Source: Hydractinia symbiolongicarpus (Eukaryota > Cnidaria > Hydrozoa > Anthoathecata > Hydractiniidae). Taken from it: 64,000 bases of DNA. The notes below the pieces were generated by a model that was given only the letters and a program-made list of their open reading frames with translations, made no database searches and was not told the origin of the DNA. Shown in pieces: positions 40,631 to 53,052 of this stretch (the stretch's first letter is position 1; every line of letters starts with the position of its first letter). The DNA lies in assembly GCF_029227915.1 (NCBI RefSeq), contig NC_079883.1, positions 27,280,001 through 27,344,000 on the forward strand, given 5' to 3'. A program made the position numbers and the translations under genes.

Positions 40631-41061
40631 CGACCTCTAAATTGAGGTTAAGGACCTAATGATGTCACAGCAGCTGCAAAACTGTATACCATAACAGCTA
40701 CGTTTTTGTTAGTTATGTTTCATTTAAAAACCACCGATAAGATAATGGGTTCGAATACCTTCATGTTTTGTAAAAGTCTGTGAAACAAATTACAAGGGGT
40801 AAAATATACTAAAGTTAAAATCATTCCAGGGATAACTAGATAGGTTTCGAAAAAAGACATTTGGATAAGGTCCACATTCTGCGTTTGTTTTTATCCATAT
40901 AACAATATGATCCTTTAGGTTTATTGAATGTTCATACAAATTCATCGAATTACATTTTCCCAATTAAAAATGTGTCTAAAAATTCTAATTTAAAATTGCA
41001 TAAATAAATAAATAAATTAATAAATAAATATTCACATAAATCTTGTTTTCTTTTTACTTCT

Positions 41062-41067
41062 TTTATT
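41062..41067 (-). terminator. Polyadenylation signal of the pLGIC gene
   Basis: TTTATT on the plus strand (AATAAA on the minus strand) lies 48 bases after the inferred stop at 41115-41117, which supports the proposed last exon. Confidence 0.5.
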
Positions 41068-41114
41068 CTGATTTTTTTAAGGGAAAATTGACATCTAGAA
41101 TTAATGACCATCGG

Positions 41115-44100
41115 TCACGTACGTTTTTGATTCTTCAGACCAACCTCATCTTTCATTCCGCGTGACTAAAAAATCAGATTTGACATCACTACTAACATCG
41201 ACGACACAACAAAAAGACATAAGGCGAAAATAAGACGTGTTATAGGATTAGAATCATCCATCATTTTCATAAATATATTTCCCCCTTTAAAAAGTTCTAT
41301 AGATCAATCCTTAAAAATAAAACTCAAAACTCTAAATAATGGTCAAACTCACCATAAAAAACTAATCCTAGTTTTGTTTTCGTTGTAAGCCCTGTTCATA
41401 CTCACCTGAGAGGTTTGGCTTCTTTTCTTTGACACACTTTTTGTTCGTAGTCTAGGCACTCTGGTTAAAAACTCACTGCCAACATTTTCAAGAGTATCTG
41501 GAGAGTTGAGCGACTTTGTGTCGTCATGGAATGAAAACCAGCCCGGCCTATTAAAAACATTATGGTGTAGAAAAGATTCCAACGTAGATTGGTAAGTAAT
41601 GAGAACCACGCTTGTTGTGTCCAATCTACTTCATATAAGATGTAACAACTTTAATTGGATGATCGCTGGAGATTTAAGGAGAACTTTAAACAAGGTGGCC
41701 ACAGATTTAATACTTTAAAATTTTAGGAGAATTTCGAAGGTTTCGGGGTCAGATTTTAAAAAGAAACCCTACAAAGGTGTTAGAACTATTCCATTGTTTT
41801 GAAGATTTTGGCAAAATTTTAGGCCGCCCATTTCAAATTGCAGTAACTATGTAAATATAACCCATTAGTAATGTTGCAAGATGAACTTACGCACATTTTT
41901 TGTCCCATGAAACAAAATAACAGTTTTAGTTTATTTGGGAGATTTTAACAGGGTGTGGTCGTCCTGTCAAACGAGGTGCCAGGCGCTCATTACATTTACT
42001 TTAAAGCCTAGTTCCCACTTGTGAAACATAAATTATTTAAGAAGAGTGTTGAGCGTCGAGCTTTGTAGCATTGTGTAGATAAGCACATCAACATTGATAT
42101 AACAGGATTTCGTTAACATTATATGAGAGATATTATTACCTGATATACGTGCAAGCTTTTATACCACCGGCAACCGAGAAAGCAAGAAGAAGTACAATAA
42201 GAAGGGTGTGATACAGACAGATTCGAATATAATACAAAAGAAGAAAATATGTTGGCGCTGTAAACCAAACCTAAAAAAGAAAGGCGGCATAGTTAAGTAT
42301 ATAGCATATAATATCCAGACACACGTATGTGAAATGTAATTTCATTGTAAAAAAGAAATTTAAAGTGAATTCTAGCTTGACTAATGTTACGGTTTAAAAA
42401 ATTGTGTCCCCATAATCTTTTTTGTGAAACTTCTAAAATTAAAATCTAAGTAGTTTCTTTTTTCCCATTGGAGATAGATATTATTACGACGTTAAATTTA
42501 AAAAAGGTATATTTAAAAATGTCGTATTAATATAGAAACTAAGCAATTGTAAGGTTATTCCCCTTTTTTTCTACTTATTTTTATGTTGTTTTGGCCATCT
42601 GAATTCACACACATATACAAGTGTAACAAATTGTTTCACTTAATCAAATATTAGAGTTCACCACAAAACTTTTAAGAGAACACGTACAACAACCCCTAAA
42701 AAAATTATAAACAATATTTAAGTTGCGATTTGAAGCTGCATGAAACAAGTCTGTGACAAATAAGTCGTTTAAAACGAACTACCTGGTCGAGGCAAAATTA
42801 TTAATCGGGAAAAATTGTTGGTTGTTGCCTTTAAGATTAGTTGCGTTTCCCCATGTTTCCCCACTAACTCACCATCCATTCTGCGTAGCGATAGAAGGTT
42901 TCTGCTGCTTGGAACAATTTCTTTCTTTGAAGTTTTAATAATATTATGCTGACCATAAACGAAACGAAGATAAATCCATACACGCCAACTAAGAACATAT
43001 CTGCCAACGTTGCGTCCTAAATGCAAAGATAACATCGTTACCAGTCTTTTTGTGAAGTCAGATTTAAGGATCTTTGATGAGAATTTTTAACCTTTTTTAC
43101 GAGAGAAATGTCCTTATGCTTTTCATAAGGACATTTGAGGACATTTTCCTTTTTTTTTTCAGGAGATTTTAAAGGTGATGCTACGAGTTAAGAACGAACT
43201 ATACCCGGATGTACGCGTGTAGTTTTTTTATGCCATCTGAAAATAAAAGCATGATACAGGTTGCAAAAGTAAAATTAAGGGGTTTTGAGGAGAAATTACT
43301 TAAAAATCTACTTTTACTTGAACAGAATTGAGGAGTTTTGACAAGGAGTAGCAACCTTTAGACATTGAAATGTTGACCTGAAAATTGTCAACAAAAAATC
43401 GAGAAATAAGGGTTCTGACTACAATCGCGATGCGATGGTATTACTGACCTGTGTATCAGGAGCTTGCTCACTCATTGTTGAATGAAACATGACACAAGAT
43501 ACCAACAAGTTACTAGAGAGAGAAGTAAATTTGAAAGTTGAAATTTCATGTTTTTGCGAACTAATGCAGGATAACTGCTTCTCGCATACCACACATCTGC
43601 AGTATAAAAACCACTTAATTGAAAGGCCCGACTAAAAGAAAGCATAAAACACTGTATTCGAGTATCATCTAGTTTCCCCTCGTTCTACGCATTTGTTTTA
43701 GGTTGTGGAAAGAGAAGAAGCCAAGATTCTACACATTTGTTTTAGGTTGTGAGAAGCAAGAGAAGAAGCCAAGACAGAGTTAACTGGGCATAACAACTTG
43801 TATGGTAATTACTTTACAATAAAATGTGAACTGCACAGCGACTAACATTAATTATTTATGGTTGAATGATTTTTATATATTCATTTCGTTTAATTATTTT
43901 TTTAAAAATATAAAGGGAAAACTGAAAAAGATTGGATTCTATCATGTACTTACTTTCTATTTATTTTATTTATTTTTATTGCATAAAAGAAATTGAACAA
44001 ATAACATTTTTTTTTTTCGCAAATATTTCGGATTTTTTATCAACAAAATCACGCGTAGCCCAATATTCTTTAACTTGTTCTATATCTTGGGTGGGACTGA

Positions 44101-47100
44101 CATACAGGTAAGTTCCTATGCAAGAAAGCATACCCTCTGGACTCACCCGTCTATCCAAACTCTCATGGTGGCATCACTAGGAGGAATGGCAAATGCAAAA
44201 CAAATCTAAAGAGAAAACGAACGCTTACAAGAATCTTCCACACCAATCTTTTTATTAGTCTATTTCCGCAGATTGTAAATTCGCAACCTTTCACCTTTGC
44301 TTTTAGCTTTTTTTTCTTTGAGATAATTTTAAGTACATCCAGAAAAGTTGATTTTCAATAAAATACAAAACAGCTTACAAGTAAGAGCTTCAAAATGTTC
44401 TGTGTATACTTACAACGACAACAATGAAAAGAGGTGGAAGAAAGATCTTGAAAAAAGCTGCTCTTTTCGGTCGCGCCATATGAAACCTGAATGCATATCG
44501 TGATACACCTTCATCCAGGAAGGGGTTATATCTAGACAATAAAAATATCAAGGGAATCAAGCTGGCAGACTTCTAAAACAGGGAACTTTACTGCTAGTAG
44601 AATAAACTATTTTCAAGCTCTTAGAAACGGTAGAAATGCTCGAGTACCAGTTTAAATGCCTCAGTCGTAAAGTTTTAGCCCGTGTCATTATGCACTGGGA
44701 TTCTACCTTGTTTCATGTTGGACAACCCCCTCTAAACCTACAATACATGTGATCGCACGGTTACTGGATAAAATAATAGAAAATATTTTGTGTTTTAAGT
44801 CTTATGTACAATACGAGAGTAAGTAAATGTCGCAATTTTTATACTTAGTAGATGAGCGCCGCCATTATGATAGCCACAAATTAATCATCAAGGTTTGTTT
44901 TTTAAGAACATTTAAGAAGGTATAGTGTCCAGAAACACTTCGTTTTCACATTAAATTAGATAAGCAAATTATAAAAAGAAGTGAAATTTCAAGGAACTTC
45001 CAAACAGTAATGTATTTGGTGGATATTAGCCTATCAAAACGATCTAAAGCAAGTGGCAAATACGCAACCACTTAGCACAATGTAAAAGTTTTTTTACAAC
45101 GTAAAAAACACCGTGCATGAGGTTTCTTTGCGAGTTCTTCTCAGAACAAATTCGAAAGTGTATGAACGGGTTCAAGGGGTGCAAATATGTAAAAATTTTA
45201 CGGGAATTTAATTTAGGGAAAATAACGAAGACATGCAGTAAACTAAAATTTGTCACCAAACATGTGTAAATTAATTCTAGTAAAAATCTTTAAGATGAAT
45301 TTTATTCTTAATGGATTAGAAAAAAAATTATACAGTCGACTCTCTCATTAACGGACACCCCAAAAACTTGACACCCAAAAAAACGGACACCCCAAAAAAT
45401 GGACAACCCAAAAAAACGGACACCTTCAATTAACAAACAAAAAGTGAGTGTATCGGTACGTCTCCTAATAAGAGAGTCATCTTGTGTATATTTTTTCGTG
45501 CGTAGTCAGAAACCCTCGTTTATTTCGGATGAAAATGAGCTGTTTTAAATAAAAAAAATTTATTTCACAAATTCGTGACATTTTTCAAAAAAATCTTCTT
45601 TGAAAACAACTTGAATTGCGCGGTGACTTCCTTTCCTTAAATCAGACAGCCCACAGAACATCAGCATCATAACAATTACAAGCAAACTGTACAGTTAACT
45701 CAAAACACGCACAGGAAAGCTTTCAGTAAAGAATAAAACTAATAAATATGATGAAAAAACAAAATGAGCACTTGAATGAATATACCATATTGTCCATAAC
45801 ATATTATAAAGCATGTACAGCCAAAACAAAGCCTATAAATAATTCAGCAGACAGCAGGGCTGAGTGAAGTAAATAAATCACTCCGTTCCAACACAAAAGT
45901 CGCATAATATTTCTTCGTGCAGCTGTTTATCTTTTAAGATATATAACTTTTTAAAGTTATAATAAAACAAGTTAGAAATTATTTTTAAAGTAAGACAATA
46001 AATAGAATGGAGAACAAATAGTGCATTGAAAAAAAAAAGAAGGAGAAAAAAGAAGAAGAAGACGCGCGACGAAAACAACAACACTAAAAAAGATAATATC
46101 AACCAGCAGAAGAAAACGAATCACAGATTGAGAAATTATGATAGACATGAATTGTTAAGACAAACAGCAGAACTGTAAAAAGCTTCCATTCATCAACATG
46201 GGCTGCACCACAAGTAGCACGAAAAATACGAATAACGTCGCCTGGAATAATCATTACTTAGTCGAAATCGCAGGTGCGGAAAAGGGTGATATAGAGCTCA
46301 TGGTGGAGAGACGTGAAATCTATCGGTACCGAGTGGTTGATTTGAAAAAAGAGATACCAGACGAACATAAGGATTTTATGCTGCGCTTAGAAAATCCACA
46401 AGCACAAACAGAGCCAGTCTCGTAAACAAACAATTTAGAAGCAGCAAGTTTATATTGATAGTTCCGTTGATACTGCTTTTTATAGAATCCTTTGTTGATA
46501 AATAAATTAACATGACAGCCTGGTGCGAAGAATGACAAAACTTTTAAAGTTCAAGTTTAATTGAAGAGTATATTTTGAATTCTAGTTCTTGTTATTTTGT
46601 TTTGTGTACATAAAATTTATATAAAGCAAGCAGCAGGCTGCTATTTTTTTACAACAAGCATGGACAATGTCCTGTTACAACTGTTGTTCTTTGTAAAGTA
46701 AAATTAAAAAGGGAATAGATATTATATTTAATAATAAAAAAAGGGTTTATTTATTTTGTTTGACTAATTTTATAAGCCTTTCCTTTTCAATAAATTGCAG
46801 AATTAAAGAAAACATAAATTCCGTATTATTTTGTTCTGCAAACTTTTTCTCTGCATCAATCCCACCCCTTAAGATAGTAACCATTGTCTTGTGTGCAGCA
46901 CGTGTTAGAAAAACAACAACAGAACAGTAGCTGCAGAGCAATCGCCCGGCTAAAAAAGACGTCGCGGGTTAGGTCCAACTCGATGCATCATCATTGCAAA
47001 ATTTGGGAAACAAAGTACAGGTTTACCTTAGTTCTATCTCACACATGAACTGTTTCTATAACTTTTTGCTAACATCTTTAAAACAAGTTTAAACGTAAAA

Positions 47101-50100
47101 CTTTTTACAAAAACCTCTTATACATTTTCGAAATGAATAATCACTTTTTTATAAGAATCGAACTATTTTTGTTTCGGCCTCGTGATTCGTAGAAAATCAA
47201 CATTTTTATGTCTTAGAAGTGATTTTTAAATAATTGTTAACAAAAAGGGAACTAATTTTTTAATTAAAATTTGTGAAAAATGCTATGAATTTTAAAGCAC
47301 GTTTGAATAAAGACGAAATTATTCAATAACTGAAACTATACGTAAAACACATTTTCAAATTATTATTATTTTTTTTAAAAAAAGGTGTTTGATAAGCACT
47401 TTTTTAGAACATTCATAAAACTTTGTAAATTAAAACTTGACTTCTATATAAACAAAAGTAGCTAACAATTCTAAGTAAACAAAATTTTTTTCCGGAGTAT
47501 TTTAAATTGTCCCTGAGCCCTCTCTCTTAAAACATTCAATTTTGCGCTAAGCTTCAATATTCATGACACATTTTCCATTTCGAACCTTAATATATTGATA
47601 TTAATGTCAGGTAAAATTAAAAGTAACTCCTCTCAATGATTGTAAAAAACTAAAAAAGTCCACCCCCTTAGAACTCTTCAACAAATTACACATTCAAAAT
47701 AACACGTTTATTTTGAATTTATCCAATTTCGAGCCTCACTATTCTTACAAACTACACCCACTAAAAATTTTCCCATGAGAAGTTTTTTACATTTCATATT
47801 TCCTCATCCTAGGTCTTTATTAAATTTCAGAGGTTTGGTGACTGAATAAAGTGATAACTATCATTTCGAGCCTACAATGGAGAGTTTATTGGAAGGCTGG
47901 CGAATCTAAATGAAGGAGGGTTAAAATAATAGCCAATCACTTTTTTTGTTTTCTGTTATGCAAAGCTGTCTCGTTTGAACATTAAAAAGCTAAAAATATA
48001 TCCAAACTACAGTGTTACAGGTTGCTGAAATCAGCAAAAAAATTGCTCCTTGCGTCGTTTTTTTGTTCAGCCGGTAAAATCTGCTATACAGATGGAGCAG
48101 GATTTACAATAAAGAGATAACAAAACACAACTTGTGTACATCATTGTAATTCAAAGATAAACAAAACTCAAATTCCTGATCTCATCTTATTACAGACGGC
48201 TAGGTTACAGAAGAAGATGGTAGCTGTATCCAACAGTTTTTTTTTAATATCTTTTTAAATATTTACATACAGTTCGCCAAACAATTCGTAATCACTAAAA
48301 CATTTTATGTGAACCCAAATAAAAGGTTAGGGTTGAGGAAAAAAACAAATCAATTTACACCAATGATACTCTTAATGTTGTTTCCCTCAAAAGATTTGAA
48401 TGACTACATTTTAATACACACCATAATGTATCAGGTGGATGCTTATTCCATGAAGTCTTTCAACAACACATCCTGATTTTAAGCCGAAACCGGGTGGGCT
48501 TAAAACATAGTTGAGATTTTACATTATAATAAGAGTGGGCCTATTGTACTGTGCCTATTTGGGTGCACCTATATCTGAGTGGGCGTTGAGATGGGATTTT
48601 ACAGTATTCAGTGGTAGCTAAAACAAAATTGTAAAATAAAAGTTTTCGCTCTTATATATCAATATTAACTCCTGATTTTCATCTGATTTCTATTTTTTTG
48701 ATATTTTTAATTTAAAATTCCTGACATTTTTCTCATTTTTTATACTCACTGCAACGTTGACATTTTTATAATTATTCTAATGTTAGAAAATGTGACTAGC
48801 TGTTTACTATGCAACTGCAAAGGAAGCAGTATGGGAAGAGAATTCAACTGGAAAAAATTGGACCAAAAACTGCCTTAATATTTCAGTGAAAATTTTTAGC
48901 CTCCAAATTAAAAAGTCTGCAGAGTAGTTTTTTGTAAATTTAAACTTTAATAATAATCAGGCTCCTAAGCGTTCGAGGTCACTTCTTGTTTACAATCTAC
49001 AAATGGATAGAATAGATAGACATGGACATTGGTATATTAAATCTCCTTACATGAGATTGGTTGTCCCGTACCTGTGGCAGCGCTTGCTATCACTTACTAC
49101 AATCCTCCTAATGATTACAAAAAGAATTCCCAGCCACTGGGCCACATGCCAAACTCTTGTAGCTATTGTGTTCAAAGAGACTATTGATAAAACCAACCTT
49201 TCGTATACTATTTGTGACCATGAGTATGAATCAAACACCCAACCAGTATAATTCAATGTGGGTGAAATACCACTTTTATATTTAAATGGTCGATTATCAT
49301 CTACATCACCCTAAAAAATACATTGCAATAAAACTTTAGCCATGCTGAGGAAGAAAAAAATCAATGCAAAATTTATCCGATTCAGAAATTGTCAATGACA
49401 AAAATTCCTGATTTTTTCCTCATCAGTTTCGAATTGCCCGATTTCCCCTTAGGTTGCAACAAAGCTTAAAATTCCTTGTTTTCCCCTCATTCATTAAAAA
49501 CTTTAACAGTGGACATGGTGTGGGCAAATTATAGTTAACTCCCATGACTCACCTCTAGTAGTCTCCATCGCAGTTCTTTTGCTGTCATCTCCATGTCCTG
49601 AATCTCAATCTTTAATGTTTGGTTGTCGAAACTAAAAAGAAAATACACAACTATTCAATGCTTTAAAAAACAGTTACAGACATTTAACTGAAAGTCTAAC
49701 TATATAACTTAAGCTAGACCTGTGCTGAAAATAAGTCTGTGATGTGGTGCATTTTGACCATACATGGTAGTTATAAAATGATGAATGCTTACCCTCGGTT
49801 TGCCACAGGATACTGAGGCAAGTTTGGATAAAATAAGCAAACACATGCCCCAGGTTCCGAGCCATAAAGAACTGCTTTTATAGTATAAATTTACTAATCT
49901 TTAATGAAGTAAACCTCACTGATGAGAAAAATTATTCAAAAATGCAAAACAAGTCAGACAAAGTATTGTAAGCGAAGACCAAAACAAAAGCGACTGTACA
50001 GGTGAAGTCTTAATAACTCTGCACCAATGTAAAGATAACACATCACGCTCAAGTCAACAACACCTTACTAATTCAATTTTTTGTCATTGAAATTTGCCTT

Positions 50101-52286
50101 TCTGTTTTGCTAACACGTTAGCATTCATGTCACGTCATTGTTGAGTGCCAACTTGAAAAAAACAGTAGTAATTGCATCTCATTTTTATATTTAAGATGTA
50201 ATTGTAGATTCTTGGTTGGAAAATGATTTACCATGATGCTGAAAACTCCATCAACATTAGTTCTCAACTATATATTTTAATTGTACTGTGAAGTTAGTTT
50301 CTAAAACTAACCACACCACAACCTCTTCTCTTCATGAAGATTAATGTAGTTGACCAGCAACAAAAGTAAAAAAATTAGCCTTTAAACACTTGTTTCCTTC
50401 TTGTATCAATGTCTTGATAATTCAGTTGTATATATTTCATCAAATTATTAACTTCCGTATCTTTTAATAACAAACAGTTTGTCCTTCTACACTTTCTGTT
50501 CTTTTGCATTCGATTTGTATGAAAAGTATTGGGAGGCTAACAACTAACAGCTCAGCATAGGTTCTTTTGCAAAATAAATATTGGGTGGCTAGCTCATACA
50601 ACCACTAATCAACTCGGCGTAGGTTCTTTTGCATTCGATTTGTATGAAAAATATTTGGTGGCCAACAACTAACTAACGCGGCATAGGTTCTTGCATTCAA
50701 TTTGCGTGAAAAATATTAGGTGGTCAGACCATACAACAACTACTCAACTCAGAGTAGGTTCTCTTTCGCATTCGATTTTTTTGAAAAACATTAGGTGGCT
50801 AGCCCATACAACAACTAATTAACTCAGCGTAGCTAGTATATTGTTCATATTAAAATAGACTTACGGAAAGTTAGACAAGTCAGCTGCAAAGTTAAACTTT
50901 CCCTTCACTCTGAAATACTTGCCTTCGTGTAGTGATACCTGTAGGTGTAATAAAATTAGGGCTTAAATCAACTCAGATACATCCTTTAAAGATTGGTTTT
51001 ATAAAAATGTTTCTGGGTTTTTCAGATATGTTACAGCACTAAGCTACATACTGCATGCAAAACTAATGCAGCTGATGTATCTAAAGTTAAAGTTTAAATT
51101 AAAGTTATCCTATGACCAAATATGCAAATTTTGTTGATCTTAACAGCGACTAAGCAAAGGTTCTAAAGATATTACCTCTGCTGATCCTGCAGCATTGACT
51201 AAATCAAAACAAGCCCCATTCAATCCCTCATTTTTACATTTTTGCTTTGTATAAAGTGTCTGGCCAGGCGGAACTGAAATCGAGAAAATGTAGCAATCAA
51301 ATATTTATTAAACACAGTTAAAATAAAATTTTGTTATTGCATATAACAGACCAGTCAAAAATAATAATGTCTGATTATCTTTAAAACCAAACAGAAGGGA
51401 CAGAATTGTTTTTAGATAATGCACTACTTACTTGTTCTCAAAGTTACAATAATAAAAATATAAAGTCTTTCTGTAGATTTGTCTTTTTAAGTAAAAAGTA
51501 AGAGCAGCCGTTTTATTGTTCATGACTAGGCTTAACATCTCAGTTCAAGCACGTTTATGTAGACTCTTGCCTTTAAATTAATAGGAACAGAAAAATATAT
51601 GCATAAAAAATATTTGTTTAAGTGCTTACCTTTAAAATATAAATAAAAATCAGCATGGAAGGTTCCAGCCTTCATGTCAACAGAATGCAAATTCATCAAA
51701 TATAAAGCAATGCCAACGTAAACAGTTTTTTTAGCACTTACAACTTCTGGACATTTTTCATAGTAGTACCTATAGGAAAATTCTAAAGAGTTACAAAATT
51801 GCATGTGATTTTTTAAAAGTAAGAATCAATACATTTTCTTAAAGTTTGCATACAACATAATATTATTAAATAATTTTAATTGTCATGTCAAAGAAAAAGT
51901 AAAAAGATATCACTAGCCATAAGTATAAGGTTAGTAAATGTTGGTAAGAAATTGATTGTAGGAGAAATATCAACATACAAACTTTATTAAGGATTAGAGT
52001 TTCAGGAGTTAATTATTACGTACCATTCATGCCTGCATGTATGGCCTTTTTTTGGTCCTATTAAAGTACCAGGTATACATTGAGCACAGCTCGTGCAATT
52101 TTCCCATGAGTGCATTGTATTTGACAGATGACAGTGATCACCGCATGAGTCACAAAAGCCACACTGCCCATCACTTAAACACAAAGTGCAATTTTGTCCT
52201 CTCTCAGTACAGGGCTGGGTAACAATAGCATCAGCACATAAGCCATACATGAAAGCGATGCTGAATCGAAATATTATTTTTTTCAT
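41115..52286 (-). CDS. Pentameric ligand-gated ion channel with cysteine-rich N-terminal domain, 13 exons, about 491 aa
   Basis: Exons in order: 52024-52286, 51630-51769, 51176-51273, 50865-50938, 49553-49631, 49198-49310, 44414-44531, 44147-44205, 43449-43512, 42873-43016, 42140-42270, 41406-41547, 41115-41165; phases close at 491 aa. Residues 1-20 resemble a signal peptide. Residues 26-94 carry 12 cysteines (CTLC, CGFCDSC, CTSCAQC). A beta-rich ligand-binding domain follows (VYVGIALYLMNLHSVDMKAG, then FPFDNQTLKIEI at 191-202), keeping the FPFD of the signature loop but not its two cysteines. M1 is about 281-302, M2 about 308-327 (ATMRVWIDGNLLVSCVMFH), M3 about 342-363 and M4 about 404-421, preceded by another hydrophobic run at 385-399. 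A 65-residue basic, Ser-rich tail follows. The layout resembles prokaryote-type (Pro-loop) pLGICs more than classical nicotinic or GABA receptors. Ligand and ion selectivity cannot be told. The donor GTTGGT after exon 49198-49310 is weak. The last exon is the least certain; read-through would instead stop at 41349. Confidence 0.85.
45332..45487. mobile_element. Small pogo/Tigger-like MITE relic
   Basis: The left end ACAGTCGACTCTCTCATTAA and right end TAATAAGAGAGTCATCTTGT form degenerate inverted repeats. The left terminus resembles Tigger-type ends (CAGTCGACTCTC, with GGACACC nearby). The interior is short repeats of AAAACGGACACCCC. It lies in the long pLGIC intron. Confidence 0.5.
46198..46425 (+). 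CDS. Small acylation-motif protein, 75 aa, nested antisense in the pLGIC intron
   Basis: I do not recognise this protein. It begins MGCTTSSTKN: Gly2 and Ser6 fit an N-myristoylation signal and Cys3 is a typical adjacent palmitoylation site, so membrane anchoring is likely if it is made. The rest is soluble and charged (IELMVERREIYRYRVVDLKK), ending QAQTEPVS. An AATAAA lies at 46501-46506, 76 bases after the stop, consistent with a short complete transcript. It lies on the opposite strand to its host gene, inside the 4.7-kb intron (44532-49197). Chance cannot be excluded for an open frame of this length, but the composition differs from the surrounding AT-rich intron. Confidence 0.5.
   Translation: MGCTTSSTKNTNNVAWNNHYLVEIAGAEKGDIELMVERREIYRYRVVDLKKEIPDEHKDFMLRLENPQAQTEPVS
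46426..49197. other. Remainder of the long pLGIC intron
   Basis: AT-rich sequence in which I see no further gene. A short segment near 46960-46990 (ACTCGATGCATCATC) resembles part of the hairpin element at 3870-3889 (ACTCGATCCATCATC), hinting at a shared dispersed repeat. Confidence 0.5.
50500..50835. repeat. Tandem repeat, about 75-90-bp unit, four copies, in pLGIC intron
   Basis: Each unit contains TAGGTTCTTTTGCATTCGAT, then TTGTATGAAAAATATT-GGTGGC, then CAACAACTAA-TAACTC-GC. The copies are diverged. The array ends about 30 bases before exon 50865-50938. Confidence 0.85.
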
Positions 52287-53052
52287 GTTTTTATTAATAT
52301 CTAAAAAAATAACAACATTGAAAAATTTAGGAAGACAACCTTAAAGTGAGATAAGATTATTAAGTGATTAAAATAACAAGAATATTAGCAACAAAAATTT
52401 GGGTGATGTTAAATTTCACTGCGAACAAAGAAATAAACACACTACTTTGCTTATCATTGAAATTTTCCCACTATTTTTGTGAATTAAAATGGTAGTTAAA
52501 ATATCAATTAAAAGTGATGCATCACAAGAAATATGACTACATTGCAACACTACAGAGAGGATGTATATTAATAAAGCATTTTTGATCAATCAAGTTCTAT
52601 CCATCAAATTATAAAAATACAAGTGGACTTTTCAAAATAACCAAAGAAAGTGGTTTGCTAACGGTTTCTGCCATATACCTGCTGTGCTATCTTATATAAA
52701 ATACTGTTAATTTATTTTTTCAAAAAATGCATAAATTTAGAAAGGGTAAATTAACCTAGCGAAAAATTTAACTTTTTTACTTATTGAAAAACTAATTTGT
52801 GTTACTAAATTTTTTTATTCTAAGAAATAAGGTAAACAGAAAAATGTAGTATATTTAAGTTTCGTTGCTCTAATTGTCAAATCCATAAAATAAGTAAGGT
52901 GGAAATAGTTATGATGTAGCTTCCTTTTTTATTTTTTTAAAAAAATACTTTGTCGCAAATAAGGCATACATATGGAGTAGACAGAAAATGAAGTGATTTT
53001 TTTTACAATTGAAATAAACACAAAACATAGTTGTTTTGAATATACAAATATG

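Larger units (their letters stand above)
37905..41110. other. Intergenic region with microsatellite and satellite
   Basis: It holds an (ATT)n run, CGCGAAAATT-type repeats near 38640-38700, and the large satellite at 39.8-40.6 kb. No gene is seen; open frames at 38898-39198 and 39719-39967 are accidental or satellite-derived. Confidence 0.6.

Noticed and set aside
41349-41405. Read-through C terminus of the pLGIC gene past the donor at 41405
   Set aside because: The CAG|GTGAGT donor is strong, and a downstream phase-matched exon with its own polyadenylation signal exists. Intron retention remains possible.
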